A program made the position numbers and the translations under genes. Shown here piece after piece: positions 1 through 8,350 of a stretch of 64,000 bases of DNA. Origin of the DNA: CAWJPY01 sp963844865. GTDB lineage: Bacteria; Acidobacteriota; Thermoanaerobaculia; Thermoanaerobaculales; Sulfomarinibacteraceae. The notes under the pieces were generated by a model that saw nothing but the letters and a program-made list of their open reading frames with translations, was not told where the DNA came from and ran no database searches. The stretch is taken from NCBI GenBank assembly GCA_963844865.1, contig CAWJPY010000004.1, forward strand, positions 62,001 to 126,000. Reading direction: 5' to 3'. The stretch's first letter is position 1; every line of letters starts with the position of its first letter.

Positions 1-1
1 C

Positions 2-376
2 GCCATCAACCTCGGCGCCGAGTTCGAGACCCTCGAGGTGGAGGGCCGGGAGCACATCCGAGAGTACCGGGCGCGCCTCCGCGACGAGGAGACCGGCAAG
101 GAGACCGTCAGCGAGGCGCGACGCAGCTTCTGCGCGGAGTGCGGCAGCGCCCTGTGGCTGTGGAGCCCGCGCTGGCCGGAGCTGGTGCATCCCCACGCCT
201 CCGCCATCGACACCCCGCTGCCGGTCCCGCCCGAGCGCACCCACATCATGCTCGGCTCCAAGGCGCCCTGGGTCGTGGTCCACGCCGATCCCCGGGACAA
301 GCTCTTCGACGAGTACCCCGACGAGTCCCTGGCCCAGTGGCATCAGCGGCTGGGGCTGGAGGACACGGAGGACTAG
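2..376 (+). CDS. GFA-family (glutathione-dependent formaldehyde-activating-like) protein, 5' truncated
   Basis: The reading frame is open from base 2 to a TAG at 376, so the N-terminus lies outside the window. The piece contains FCAECGSALW, a C-x-x-C zinc-binding pair with the following G-S typical of GFA/CENP-V-fold proteins, and a conserved tail in which a substrate-like surface precedes an acidic C-terminus. Family members bind zinc with several Cys pairs, and the earlier pairs would be upstream. GFA proteins are named after formaldehyde-glutathione condensation, but most members have no proven substrate, so the reaction here is not assigned. A GTG at 38 could be read as a start but would cut the domain, so I treat the gene as partial. 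Confidence 0.8.
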   Translation, partial: AINLGAEFETLEVEGREHIREYRARLRDEETGKETVSEARRSFCAECGSALWLWSPRWPELVHPHASAIDTPLPVPPERTHIMLGSKAPWVVVHADPRDKLFDEYPDESLAQWHQRLGLEDTED

Positions 377-416
377 CCAACGCCCTGCGGCCGCGTCCAC
401 CGTGTCTTCAGCTCGA

Positions 417-1034
417 TCACCGGCGCCGGAGGACGCCGAGGGTCCGGGTGCGCTCGAGCTCGTCGAAGCGCCCCGAGGCGACGGCGCGGCGGTAGATGGT
501 GATGGGGGCCTGGCCGCCATCGGCGGGATCGTCGAACAGGTCGTGGACGGCCAGGATCCCGCCGGACGCCACCTTGGGCGCCCACGCCTCGTAGTCGCCC
601 GCCGCCGCCTCCAGGGTGTGGCCGCCGTCGATGAACACCATGCCGAGGGGCGGCCGGATGAGCGGCGCCACCTCCTCGCTGCGGCCCACGATCACGACGG
701 TGCTCTCCTCCAGACCGGCCCGGTGCAGCGTGCGGCGCAGGACGGGCAGGGAGTCCATGAGGCCCACTGCCGGGTCCACCAGCTCGGCGTCGTGGTACTC
801 CCAGCCCGGCTGCTGCTCCTCGTTGCCGCGATGGTGGTCGACCGCCACCACCGTGCCGCCCCCCTCGCGCACGCCTGCGCCCAGATAGATGGTGGACTTG
901 CCGCAGTAGCTGCCGATCTCCACCACCGGTCCCAGCCGGGCGTGCTCCCGGGCCAGCTCATAGAGCCTCAGCCCCTCCTCGTCGTCGAGGAACCCCTTGC
1001 AGGCGAGCGCGATCCGGTGCAGCGCCTCATCCAT
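417..1034 (-). CDS. Class I SAM-dependent methyltransferase (Methyltransf_24-like)
   Basis: About 205 residues. The N-terminal third carries VVEIGSYCGKST, the glycine-rich SAM-binding loop, followed by VVAVDHH, whose acidic residue at the end of strand 2 fits SAM ribose binding. Later FIDGGHTLEA and GGILAVHD match the 'D-G-x-H' pattern of the Methyltransf_24 subfamily, whose members often act on sugars or small molecules. The substrate cannot be read from sequence. Start: ATG at 1034 is preferred over a GTG one codon upstream. It follows the aldehyde dehydrogenase and a small open frame on the same strand with about 30 bp between, so it could be in the same transcript. Confidence 0.75.
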   Translation of the reverse strand: MDEALHRIALACKGFLDDEEGLRLYELAREHARLGPVVEIGSYCGKSTIYLGAGVREGGGTVVAVDHHRGNEEQQPGWEYHDAELVDPAVGLMDSLPVLRRTLHRAGLEESTVVIVGRSEEVAPLIRPPLGMVFIDGGHTLEAAAGDYEAWAPKVASGGILAVHDLFDDPADGGQAPITIYRRAVASGRFDELERTRTLGVLRRR

Positions 1035-1067
1035 CACGGCCCCATCATAGCGGCCGCGGGACCCACG

Positions 1068-1223
1068 TCACGGCTCGAAGTGGCCGCGCAGCTCCTCGGA
1101 AAGTCCCGACGCATCCACGTCGACGAGCTCGATGAGGACATCGTCCGGGGCCGGCGCCATGACGAACTTCCACGCGCCGAGATCGGCGATGCCCTTGGCC
1201 AGAGGCGCGCCGACGGTGCTCAC
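1068..1223 (-). CDS. Small 51-residue protein, possible remnant of a VOC/glyoxalase domain
   Basis: The GTG start overlaps the stop of the upstream aldehyde dehydrogenase in a GTGA arrangement, the same kind of overlap that joins many real genes here. The product contains AWKFVMAPAPDDVLIELVDVD-like sequence around residues 17-37, which resembles the last strands of a vicinal-oxygen-chelate domain ('..DPDG..IEL'), where the Glu would be a metal ligand. A complete VOC domain is about 120 residues, so this is either a truncated relic or an unrelated small protein. Function unknown; the VOC likeness is my reading and is weak. Confidence 0.4.
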   Translation of the reverse strand: MSTVGAPLAKGIADLGAWKFVMAPAPDDVLIELVDVDASGLSEELRGHFEP

Positions 1224-2812
1224 AGGCGGCGCTTCTTGGCCATCCCCTGCAGTCGCAGCGCCGTGGGCAGGAGGCGCACCAGCTTCATGCCCCGATCCCC
1301 GAACAGGGTGTCGAAGACCTTGCCGAGGAGGGCGAACTTCTCCTTCGAGTAGGGATACCAGTGGGGGTCGGGCGGGGCGGCGTCGCGGTCGATGACCACC
1401 GCCTTGACGTGGGAGAAGGAGTGCAGACCGTACGCCCCTTTGTAGCGCCCCATGCCGGAGTGCTTCACCCCCCCGAAGGGCAGTCCCGGGTGGGCCGCCG
1501 TGGCGTTGTGGTTGTTCACGCACACCATGCCCGCCTCGAGCTCGCGGGCAACCCGCTCCCCGCGGGCGGAGTCGGCCGTCCACACGCTCGCCGACAGGCC
1601 GTAGGGGGAGTCGTTGGCGAGGCGGACCGCCTCGTCCTCGGTGGTGAACTTCACCACCGTGACGACCGGACCGAAGGTCTCCTCGACCTGGACCTTCATG
1701 TCGGTGGTCGCATCCGCGATCACCGTCGGGGGCACCACCATGGTGTCGCCCACCCGGTCCCCGCCGCTCAGCACCCGCGCCCCTTTCGCCCGGGCGTCCT
1801 CGATCTGGGCGAGGACGGTGTCGAGCTGCCGGCGGGTCGTCATGCACCCCATGCCGAGATCCCGCTCATCGGCTCCCTCGGCGAGCTTGTCCGGGGTGAC
1901 GATGCGCTGGGCCTTGGCTGCCAACAACTCCACGAAGCGGTCGTAGGCGCCCTCCTGGACGTAGATCCGCTCCACCCCGGTGCAGGTCTGGCCGGCGTTG
2001 GCGAAGCCGCCCCACAGCGCGCCCGCCACCGCTCGCTCCAGGTTGGCGTCCTCGAACACCAGCATGGGGTCCTTGCCCCCCAGCTCCAGCTCCACGGGGA
2101 TGAGGTGCTCGGCAGCCCGGGACATGATGTGGCGGCCCACCCCCACCGAGCCCGTGAACATGATCTTGGCCGGCTTCGCGTCGATGAGCATCTCGGCGGT
2201 GTTGCGGGTGGCGTACACCACCTGGATGGCGTCGCTCAGGAAGCCGCTGTCCCCGAACAGGCGCTCATACACCGGCTTGAGGGGCGTGTCCTTGGCCGGC
2301 TTGATGATCACCGGGTTGCCCGCCACGAAGGCGCAGACGGCCGGCACGAAGGACAGCAGGAAGGGGTAGTTCCACGGCGAGATGACCAGCACCGGACCCA
2401 TGGGCATGTACTGGACCCTGCACTTCTTGCCCATGAGCATGGGGGTCGCCTTCACCTCCTCGTCGGCCAGGTACTGAACGGCGTGGCGCTCGTAGTGGTC
2501 GAGCACGTCGATGGAGGGGAAGAGGTCGATGAGGAGGGCGTCGGTGAGGCACTTCCCGGCCTCCTCCGCGATCTGGCGGGCGATGTCCTCCTTGTGGGCC
2601 ACGAGGTAGCGCCTGAGCTTGGCGATCTCGGCGACCCGCTCCGCCACCGACATCCGGCGAATCGTCTCGAAGACGGTGCGCGCCCGGGTATACACCTCCT
2701 CCACATCACCCGGCGAGGGTCCCTCGACGGAGTAGAGGACCTCGCCGGTGCGCGGGTTGCTGACGGTGATGATCTCGGTGGTGGGGGCTTCGGTGGTCAC
2801 GGTGCTGCTCAT
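1220..2812 (-). CDS. NAD(P)-dependent aldehyde dehydrogenase
   Basis: 530 residues, full length for the ALDH superfamily. The landmarks are in order: PWNYP with Asn148, the cofactor-binding IIKPA with Lys171, FTGSVGVG near 219-226, ELGGKDP with the general-base Glu at about 243, and the nucleophile Cys277 in GQTCTG. EETFGPV follows further on. It should oxidise an aldehyde to the acid in the cytoplasm. The C-terminus after about residue 480 (a WYPYSKEK... tail rich in basic residues) is longer than in many bacterial homologues and recalls the C-terminal extensions of class-3-like enzymes that contact membranes. Start: ATG at 2812 with GGAGG just upstream. The substrate is not predictable. Confidence 0.93.
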   Translation of the reverse strand: MSSTVTTEAPTTEIITVSNPRTGEVLYSVEGPSPGDVEEVYTRARTVFETIRRMSVAERVAEIAKLRRYLVAHKEDIARQIAEEAGKCLTDALLIDLFPSIDVLDHYERHAVQYLADEEVKATPMLMGKKCRVQYMPMGPVLVISPWNYPFLLSFVPAVCAFVAGNPVIIKPAKDTPLKPVYERLFGDSGFLSDAIQVVYATRNTAEMLIDAKPAKIMFTGSVGVGRHIMSRAAEHLIPVELELGGKDPMLVFEDANLERAVAGALWGGFANAGQTCTGVERIYVQEGAYDRFVELLAAKAQRIVTPDKLAEGADERDLGMGCMTTRRQLDTVLAQIEDARAKGARVLSGGDRVGDTMVVPPTVIADATTDMKVQVEETFGPVVTVVKFTTEDEAVRLANDSPYGLSASVWTADSARGERVARELEAGMVCVNNHNATAAHPGLPFGGVKHSGMGRYKGAYGLHSFSHVKAVVIDRDAAPPDPHWYPYSKEKFALLGKVFDTLFGDRGMKLVRLLPTALRLQGMAKKRRL

Positions 2813-2908
2813 CGCATCCTCCCCGGTCGCGACCGTGGCGTCCCGACCGTCCTGTGCCCTGATTCTCGTTGAGACACGGCGCCCATTCTAGCGCTCCAGC
2901 GCTCCCTG

Positions 2909-4213
2909 TCAGGCGCCGAACACCCGGTCCGTGAAGGCGTTGTGGAAGACCCCCGCAGGGTCGCACTCCCGCCTGAGGCGGTCGAAGCTACCGTAGGCCG
3001 GATAGAGCGCGGCGAAATCGGCCGCCGTGCGGTGGAAGAGCTTCCCCCAGTGGGGACGACCCTCATAGTCGCGCATCAGCTCCTCGAACGCCCGGTGATA
3101 GGCCGCCGTCCACCTCGCGCCGGCCACGTAGGCGCCGATGTAGCAGCTGTCCCGGCCGGTGGCCGGGCTCATGGGAATGTCGTCTGCGGGCACGAAGCGG
3201 ATCTCCTGCGGAAAGTTCACGTAGTAGGCGGGGGGCGCCGCACGCACCATCTTCGCCACCTCCTCGATGGCCTCGGCGGCGCGCGACCGCGGAATCGCGT
3301 ACTCGGCCTCGTTGTGGATGGGGATCATCCTGGTGATGTTGAACAGGCGGTCCGAGCGGTTCACCCGCCGGCGGGGGGTGAAGTAGAAGCGCTGCAGGGT
3401 CCGGTTCATGGTCGGCGTGACCGGCGGCAGCGCCCTGGAGAGGGCGAGCAAGGCGGTGAACGACCACGTGGAGATCCCACGCTCGTCCATGAGCTCGGTG
3501 AGCCGCGGAGTGGTGCGCCTGGCGGTGGTGCGGTTGTACGCATAGACCTGGATGTGATCCGCGTAGGGCAGCCACCAGAGCTTCAGGTAGTCGTTGTTCG
3601 ACAGATGGCCGTCCAGATCCGCCAGGACCCGGTCGAAGGGCAACACCTCCCGCCGCTCCTCCAGGTCGAAGGCGTCTTCGCACTCGAAGGTGATCTCGGT
3701 GACCACCCCCAGGCAGCCCAGATGCACCCGCGCCGCCGACAACAGCTCCGGCTCGGAGTCCGCCGTCAGGATGCGCAGCCGCCCCCGGCCGTCCACCAGG
3801 CGCATGGCGACGATGCGGGTGGACAGGAGCGGCGGCCCACTGCCGTGGGTGCCGGTGCCGATGTAACCGGCGGCGGTCTGGGTGACGATGGACCCGAAGT
3901 TGTCGAAGGCCAAGCCGGCGGCCGCCAGGGCGCGGTTGATGCTCGACATCAACGCTCCCCCCTGGACGCGCACCCGGTGATGATCGGGGTCCGCGTGGAT
4001 GGCGGTCATCCGGTCTGAGAGCAGCAGGTGCTGCCCCTCCACCTCGTTGATGTCCGACCACGAGAGGCCCGAGCCCACCGCCTTGAGGCGCTCCCCCGCA
4101 CCCGCCACCCGCTCGATCAGGGCGGTGATCTCTTCCTCGGACCGGGGGTGGTGGACGGCCTTGGGCCGCCACTGGACGTTGCCGGCCCAGCTCCTGAGCG
4201 TCGATGTCGCCAT
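2909..4213 (-). CDS. FAD-linked oxidase of the D-arabinono-1,4-lactone / L-gulonolactone oxidase family
   Basis: 434 residues. The N-terminus has the PCMH-type FAD-binding fold: W-x-P-x-x-V-x-x-P near the start, then RLKAVGSGLSWSD and a TGTHGSG loop that contacts the flavin pyrophosphate. The C-terminal half is the ALO domain ending HWGKL...DPAGVFHNAF, the family's signature for the active-site Lys and flavin edge. Members oxidise aldonolactones or alditols with O2 or another acceptor. Start: ATG at 4213 has GGAGG at good spacing; an in-frame GTG-type start at 4234 lacks it. It lies 96 bp upstream of the aldehyde dehydrogenase on the same strand. The exact sugar substrate is unknown. Confidence 0.88.
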   Translation of the reverse strand: MATSTLRSWAGNVQWRPKAVHHPRSEEEITALIERVAGAGERLKAVGSGLSWSDINEVEGQHLLLSDRMTAIHADPDHHRVRVQGGALMSSINRALAAAGLAFDNFGSIVTQTAAGYIGTGTHGSGPPLLSTRIVAMRLVDGRGRLRILTADSEPELLSAARVHLGCLGVVTEITFECEDAFDLEERREVLPFDRVLADLDGHLSNNDYLKLWWLPYADHIQVYAYNRTTARRTTPRLTELMDERGISTWSFTALLALSRALPPVTPTMNRTLQRFYFTPRRRVNRSDRLFNITRMIPIHNEAEYAIPRSRAAEAIEEVAKMVRAAPPAYYVNFPQEIRFVPADDIPMSPATGRDSCYIGAYVAGARWTAAYHRAFEELMRDYEGRPHWGKLFHRTAADFAALYPAYGSFDRLRRECDPAGVFHNAFTDRVFGA

Positions 4214-4297
4214 CCCGCCTCCAGGTCCGCCCACCGCGGCCTCATGCGCGGCGGTCGTCGTTGCCGAGCTCTCCCAGCGGTTCTCCTGCGCACTCTA

Positions 4298-5167
4298 TCA
4301 CCGGTGCGCCCCGGCTCCCTCGCGGCTGGTGGTGCCGGAGAACGCGGCGCACCCGCTCACCCCCCAGTGGCCGTCCTGGTCGGTGAGCACGTAGAGATTG
4401 GGCAGCGGCGTGCCGGTGGTTTGAGGGCCACCACCGACGTGGCCTGTCATGATGACCATGGACCGGTCCGCGAGCAACGCCTCGGAGACCTCTGGGAGGG
4501 GCCCACACAGGTCGAGGCCCCCGGCGGACGCCGCAGCGAGTAGGTCGGGTGGCGATGCGTACTCCGCGACACCGCCATCCACAATGGTGACGAGGGGAAG
4601 GTTCGCCGCCGCCGCCATGGCCTCCCGGGAGCCCCTCTGCTGGGCGGCGAGGTACTCCTCCAGACCGTGGCGGGCGCCCCTGACGGCATCGGCGCGCAGC
4701 TCACCCTCGGCCGGCACGAGGTCCGTGAAGCGGGCCTGGACGCCCCAACGTCCGCCGCGGCGGGTGAGCACGAACACCCCGAGCAGCGATTCCTGGACGG
4801 CGTCGGTGGCATCGACCTGGAGGGTGTGCACCCGCGCGTAGGCGGCGTCGGCGGTGCACCACGGCACCTCGGTGGAGCTCCAGATGCTGTGGTCCCACGC
4901 GGGCCGGAAGGCCTGCGCCGTCGCGAATGCCGCGCCGTAAGCCTCGGCGGTGGGCCACACCTCGGGGGCCCCACCCACACGGATCCGCACGTGTGGGTAG
5001 TTGAGGGAGGCGGCCCAGCTCGCCGGATCCCGGGCGTTGAGGCCGTCCAGATAGGTGCCGAGGGCCGCCCTCACCTGCTTCTCGACGGCCGGATCACACG
5101 CCGCCCAGAGCTGGGCGGTGGAGAGAACCATCATCACGCCGAGCACGATCAACGCTGAGCGCCGCAT
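4298..5167 (-). CDS. Secreted protein with probable tandem NTF2-like domains
   Basis: 289 residues with a clear Sec signal peptide: RR, then a hydrophobic stretch to residue 20, and cleavage near AQLWAA/CDP. The mature part seems to contain two alpha+beta units (about 25-150 and 150-280) with features of SnoaL/NTF2-like domains: a helix with 'YLDGLNARDPASWAASL' character, then strands containing RVHTLQVD and WGVQARF, echoed later by WGVSGCAAF. No catalytic motif is evident. Strong AAAGGAGG ribosome-binding site before ATG 5167. It lies 84 bp upstream of the lactone-oxidase-like gene on the same strand. The periplasmic role is unknown. Confidence 0.65.
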   Translation of the reverse strand: MRRSALIVLGVMMVLSTAQLWAACDPAVEKQVRAALGTYLDGLNARDPASWAASLNYPHVRIRVGGAPEVWPTAEAYGAAFATAQAFRPAWDHSIWSSTEVPWCTADAAYARVHTLQVDATDAVQESLLGVFVLTRRGGRWGVQARFTDLVPAEGELRADAVRGARHGLEEYLAAQQRGSREAMAAAANLPLVTIVDGGVAEYASPPDLLAAASAGGLDLCGPLPEVSEALLADRSMVIMTGHVGGGPQTTGTPLPNLYVLTDQDGHWGVSGCAAFSGTTSREGAGAHR

Positions 5168-5282
5168 CGCCCCTCCTTTACCGGATTCAATCGTCCACGC
5201 CCGTTCTCGATTCCAGAGACATTGCCTGACACCGGCTTTGACGTTGCGGCGAGCTTGACTCTGGCCTGCCCGAAGCGCGTGT

Positions 5283-5297
5283 GGGTGCCAGGCACCC
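5283..5297. repeat. Palindromic repeat GGGTGCC-A-GGCACCC
   Basis: A 15-bp perfect inverted repeat with a single central base in the gap between the secreted-protein gene and the Nudix gene. It shares the GGTGCCnGGCACC core with a second copy at 5337 and three copies at 43140-43247, so it belongs to a dispersed family. It could be a REP-like element or a short terminator-type hairpin, though no T-run follows. Confidence 0.6.
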
Positions 5298-5329
5298 CTT
5301 CGGATGACGCGATGTGCGGACTGCCGAAT

Positions 5330-5983
5330 CTAGACCGGGTGCCTGGCGCCCGCTCTGTCGTTCGGCAGGTCAGGGCCTTGCGGATCAGTGAGCACGACCA
5401 GCTCGTCCAGGGCGCGCAGGGTCATACCCCACACCAGGTGGCCTCGAAAGCGGTAGCAGGGCAGGCGCACCGGGAGCAGGCCCCGCCACCACCACATCCG
5501 GGTGCGATTGGCGTCGTCGCGCAGGAAGGCGAGCGGCAGCCACACCACCTCCTCCACCTCGTCCGGGCTGAGGTCCATGGGGGGGGCCCCGGTCAGGGCG
5601 AACACGTGGGGGACCGCCACCACCCCCAGACGACGGCCTCGCCCCCGGGGCACGATGTCGGCCAGGCGGCCGAGGAGGACGGCCTGCCGCTCCAGGTCGA
5701 CCCCGATCTCCTCCCGGGTCTCGCGCACCGCGGCGCCTAGGGGACCGCCGTCGTCGACCTCCACCCTGCCGCCGGGAAAGGACATGTGGCCGGACCAGGG
5801 GTCCCCGGGCCGGATCGTGCGCTGGATGAGCAGCACCTCCAGCCCATGGGCGCCGTCGCGGAGCACCACCGCCACCGCCGCCAGGAAGCGCACCGTGCCT
5901 CCGGACGCGGCGTCGGCCGAGCGCGCCGCGAGGCGGTCGCGCAGCCGCTCCAGCGAGGGAGGGAGGTCTGACACCGACCTCAC
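5330..5983 (-). CDS. Nudix hydrolase, CoA-pyrophosphatase-like
   Basis: About 217 residues. The Nudix box reads GGRV..D..GGPLGAAVRETREEIGV, with the REx2EExG core that binds Mg2+; the Asp in the first acidic position and the one-residue-longer spacer are as seen in CoA-pyrophosphatase members. It is preceded by LLIQR....WSGHMSFPGG, matching the UPF0035 CoA-Nudix signature. Such enzymes cleave CoA or oxidised CoA to phosphopantetheine and 3',5'-ADP. Start: GTG at 5983 has AAGGGG upstream; alternatives are GTG at 5998 or 5974. The last codons run through a copy of the GGTGCC palindrome (5337-5351), suggesting the element inserted at, or reshaped, the 3' end. Confidence 0.82.
   Translation of the reverse strand: MRSVSDLPPSLERLRDRLAARSADAASGGTVRFLAAVAVVLRDGAHGLEVLLIQRTIRPGDPWSGHMSFPGGRVEVDDGGPLGAAVRETREEIGVDLERQAVLLGRLADIVPRGRGRRLGVVAVPHVFALTGAPPMDLSPDEVEEVVWLPLAFLRDDANRTRMWWWRGLLPVRLPCYRFRGHLVWGMTLRALDELVVLTDPQGPDLPNDRAGARHPV
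5337..5351. repeat. Palindromic repeat GGGTGCC-T-GGCGCCC inside the Nudix 3' end
   Basis: Second copy of the GGTGCCnGGCACC family, with one change from a perfect palindrome. It sits inside the final codons of the Nudix gene and encodes part of its Ala-Arg-His-Pro tail. The nearest copy begins 54 bp away. Confidence 0.5.
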
Positions 5984-6049
5984 GATACCCCTTCCCACCG
6001 GCGATCAGGGACCGGAATCGGCGGCAGCTTCAGCGTTGGCGGGCGGCGA

Positions 6050-6724
6050 TCAGCGACGGCAATCCGCGACGGCCGCCGTTTCGGGTCCGGACGTTCCCGC
6101 CTTCACGGCGTGCAACCGATACCCCGGGTCGTCCTGGCGATGGGAGACGATGGTGAAGCCGGTGTCCCGAAGCAGGCGATGGACCTCCCGGTCGGGAGGG
6201 ATCAGGTGGTCGCGCACCGCCCGATCCAGGCCGGCGTGGAACTCGTTGATGGCCTCCCGGGAGGCGAAGTGGTTGATCCAGAGGTCGCCCCCGGGCCGCA
6301 GGAGACGGGCGAAGCGCCGCAGCGTGCCCTCGCGGTCTGAGAAGTGCGGGAACACGTTGAGACAGATGATCTTGTCGAAGGTTTGACCGTCGGCCTCGAC
6401 GCTCAGCACGGAACCGCGGCGGAGCTGGACCTGGGGCGGGAGGCCGCGTCCTCGGGCGCGGGCGAGCATCTCAGCGGAGAGGTCGACCCCCAGCACCAGG
6501 CCGGAGGGTCCCACGGCCGCGGCCAGAACCTCGGTGAAGCGCCCCGAGCCGCAGCCCGGCTCGAGAATGCGTTCGCCGGGACGGATCTCCCAGTCGACCA
6601 TGAAGCCTCGCAGCCGGCGCCGCTCGTCGGCGTCAAGCTCAGCCATGTCGCCCTCGCGCGCGCAGCGGTCGAAGTAGGCTGCCAGGTCCAGCTCGCGGTC
6701 GCTTTCTGCCGCCTTCCGCTTCAT
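6050..6724 (-). CDS. Class I SAM-dependent methyltransferase, last gene of the metal-uptake operon
   Basis: 224 residues with the full class I set: ILEPGCGSGRF (SAM loop), VLGVDLS (motif with acidic residue), ICLNVFPHF and LLRPGGDLWI. It resembles the broad UbiE/Methyltransf_11/25 group. The ATG at 6724 overlaps the stop of the permease gene as ATGA, so it is translationally coupled to the ABC transporter; an upstream in-frame GTG at 6736 is less likely. In other bacteria SAM methyltransferases sit beside metal uptake or metallophore genes, but no metallophore synthase is present here, so a link to nickel handling is inference. The substrate is unknown. Confidence 0.75.
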   Translation of the reverse strand: MKRKAAESDRELDLAAYFDRCAREGDMAELDADERRRLRGFMVDWEIRPGERILEPGCGSGRFTEVLAAAVGPSGLVLGVDLSAEMLARARGRGLPPQVQLRRGSVLSVEADGQTFDKIICLNVFPHFSDREGTLRRFARLLRPGGDLWINHFASREAINEFHAGLDRAVRDHLIPPDREVHRLLRDTGFTIVSHRQDDPGYRLHAVKAGTSGPETAAVADCRR

Positions 6725-7503
6725 CGAGTCCTCCACAGGGCCAGGCCCACCAGGGCGCTGGACATCAAGACGATACAGGCGCCCGCCGGAAGGTCCAGCC
6801 AGTACGCGACCAGGAAACCACCGAGAGCGCTGGCGGCGCCGAACAGGCTGCCCAGGAGGAGGGCGGCGCGGTAGCTGCGGGCCCAGCGCAGGGCGGCCAC
6901 GGCAGGGTTGGAGATGAGGCTGTACAGCATCAGACCCCCCACCGTCTCCAGGTTGACCGTGATCACCCCCGCCGCCAGGAGCAGGAAGAGACTGAAGAGC
7001 AGGTTCTCACGGTACAGGGCGGAGGCGAGCTCGCGGCTGAACAGCAGCACGCGCAGGCGGGCATCGAAGACCACCACGAACGCCGCCAGGGCCACCGCAG
7101 CGGCCGCGATCAACCCGAGCTGGGCGGGGGTCACGAAGAGCAGGCTCCCCCACAACAGCCCGAGCAGGGCGGACCGTGGACCCTGGCTGAGGCCGATGCC
7201 CAGGAAGGCCACGCCCATGCTCAGGGAGAACAGGGTGCCGAGGGCCACGTTGGGGTCGAGCCGACGGCCGCGCAGGGCGAGGCCGAGAACGCCGGCGCCG
7301 GCCGCCGCCCCGGCGAAGGCGCACCCCTGGTGGCCGAGCCCGAGGACCTCCCCGAACACCGCCCCGGCGAGGGCGAAGTGGGCGGCCCCCACGGCCAGGA
7401 ACGGCATCCGCATGCCGACCACGAACACGCCCAGCAGGCCGGCGGACCCGCCGCCCACCAGGGCCGCGATCAGAATCAGTCCGAAGACGTCGAGGAATCC
7501 CAC
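6721..7503 (-). CDS. Metal ABC transporter permease (ZnuB/TroC/MntB family)
   Basis: 260 residues with seven to eight hydrophobic segments, the expected size for the ABC-3 family. Typical features: the GLLGVFVVGMRMPF-like first helices with a proline-turn, the AHFALAG motif, and GGLMLYSLISNPAVAALR near residues 190-210, which corresponds to the family's 'G.LLV.ALL..PAA.A' cytoplasmic coupling region. It would form the membrane channel for a divalent metal, paired with the ATPase at 7592-8350 and the binding protein at 8335-9192. An 88-bp gap separates it from the ATPase gene, the only sizeable gap in the operon. Confidence 0.87.
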   Translation of the reverse strand: MGFLDVFGLILIAALVGGGSAGLLGVFVVGMRMPFLAVGAAHFALAGAVFGEVLGLGHQGCAFAGAAAGAGVLGLALRGRRLDPNVALGTLFSLSMGVAFLGIGLSQGPRSALLGLLWGSLLFVTPAQLGLIAAAAVALAAFVVVFDARLRVLLFSRELASALYRENLLFSLFLLLAAGVITVNLETVGGLMLYSLISNPAVAALRWARSYRAALLLGSLFGAASALGGFLVAYWLDLPAGACIVLMSSALVGLALWRTR

Positions 7504-7591
7504 CTATCCACTTCTCAATCCTTGATTCTCGATTCGCCGTCTCGAACCGTGAATCGTCGGCGCTCGACCACCATGCACACCTCTCGATTCC

Positions 7592-8350
7592 TCAGGAAGG
7601 GCCGAGGCTGTGGGCGTGGTACCTGCCCGCCTGCTCGCCCACCTCCATCCGGCACCCGTAGAGCTCGGACAGGCGGCCCGCGGTGAGCACCTCGGCCGGC
7701 GTCCCGACGGCCAGGGGCCGCCCCGCGCGCAGCAGCAGCACCCGACCGCAGCACGCCGGCAGCCGATCCACGTCGTGGGTCACCATCACCACCGCCGCCC
7801 CGCTCCTCGCGTACACCTCCGCCACCAGGGCCGTGAGCCGCTCCTGCCAATCAAGGTCGAGGCCCGCCGAGGGCTCGTCCAGGAGCAGCAGCTCCGCCTG
7901 CTGGGCGAGCAATCGGGCGAGCTGGACCTTCTGGCGCTCGCCCCCGGACAGCTCCCGGTACAGCCGCCGATCCAAGGCGCCGAGGCCCAGGAGAGCGAGG
8001 GCCCGATCCACCTCGCCCTCCTGCAACCGTCGCGGCGTCGGGCCGACGGGGACGCCGCCCGCGCACCCGAAGGCGACCACGTCGCGCACCGAGAACGGCA
8101 CGTCGGGGAGATAGTCGTGCTCCTGGAAGAGGAGGCCGATGGCCTGGCGCGGAAGACCCAGGTCGCGCTCACCGGCCGCGATCCGCTCCAGCCCCGCGAG
8201 GACCCGCAGCAAGGTGGTCTTGCCGGCGCCGTTGGGACCCACGACGCCCCAGAACTCGCCCCGTCCGATCACCAGGTCCAACGGTCCCAGCAGGAGGCGC
8301 CCGGATCGCCGGACCTCGACGCCGCGGCAGGTCGCTAGCGAGCGTTCCAC
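7592..8350 (-). CDS. Metal ABC transporter ATP-binding protein
   Basis: 252 residues. Walker A is GPNGAGKTT at 38-46, the Q-loop lies in LLFQEHD, the ABC signature is LSGGERQK, Walker B is LLLLDEPSAGLD and the switch His is in MVTHDVD. This is a ZnuC/TroB-type importer ATPase by neighbourhood and size. Its start overlaps the end of the binding-protein gene by 16 bp, indicating coupled translation. By context the cargo is probably nickel or cobalt rather than zinc, because the operon is led by nikR. Confidence 0.93.
   Translation of the reverse strand: MERSLATCRGVEVRRSGRLLLGPLDLVIGRGEFWGVVGPNGAGKTTLLRVLAGLERIAAGERDLGLPRQAIGLLFQEHDYLPDVPFSVRDVVAFGCAGGVPVGPTPRRLQEGEVDRALALLGLGALDRRLYRELSGGERQKVQLARLLAQQAELLLLDEPSAGLDLDWQERLTALVAEVYARSGAAVVMVTHDVDRLPACCGRVLLLRAGRPLAVGTPAEVLTAGRLSELYGCRMEVGEQAGRYHAHSLGPS

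Noticed and set aside
1361..2872. Plus-strand open frame of about 500 codons opposite the aldehyde dehydrogenase
   Set aside because: Antisense shadow of a fully motif-supported enzyme.
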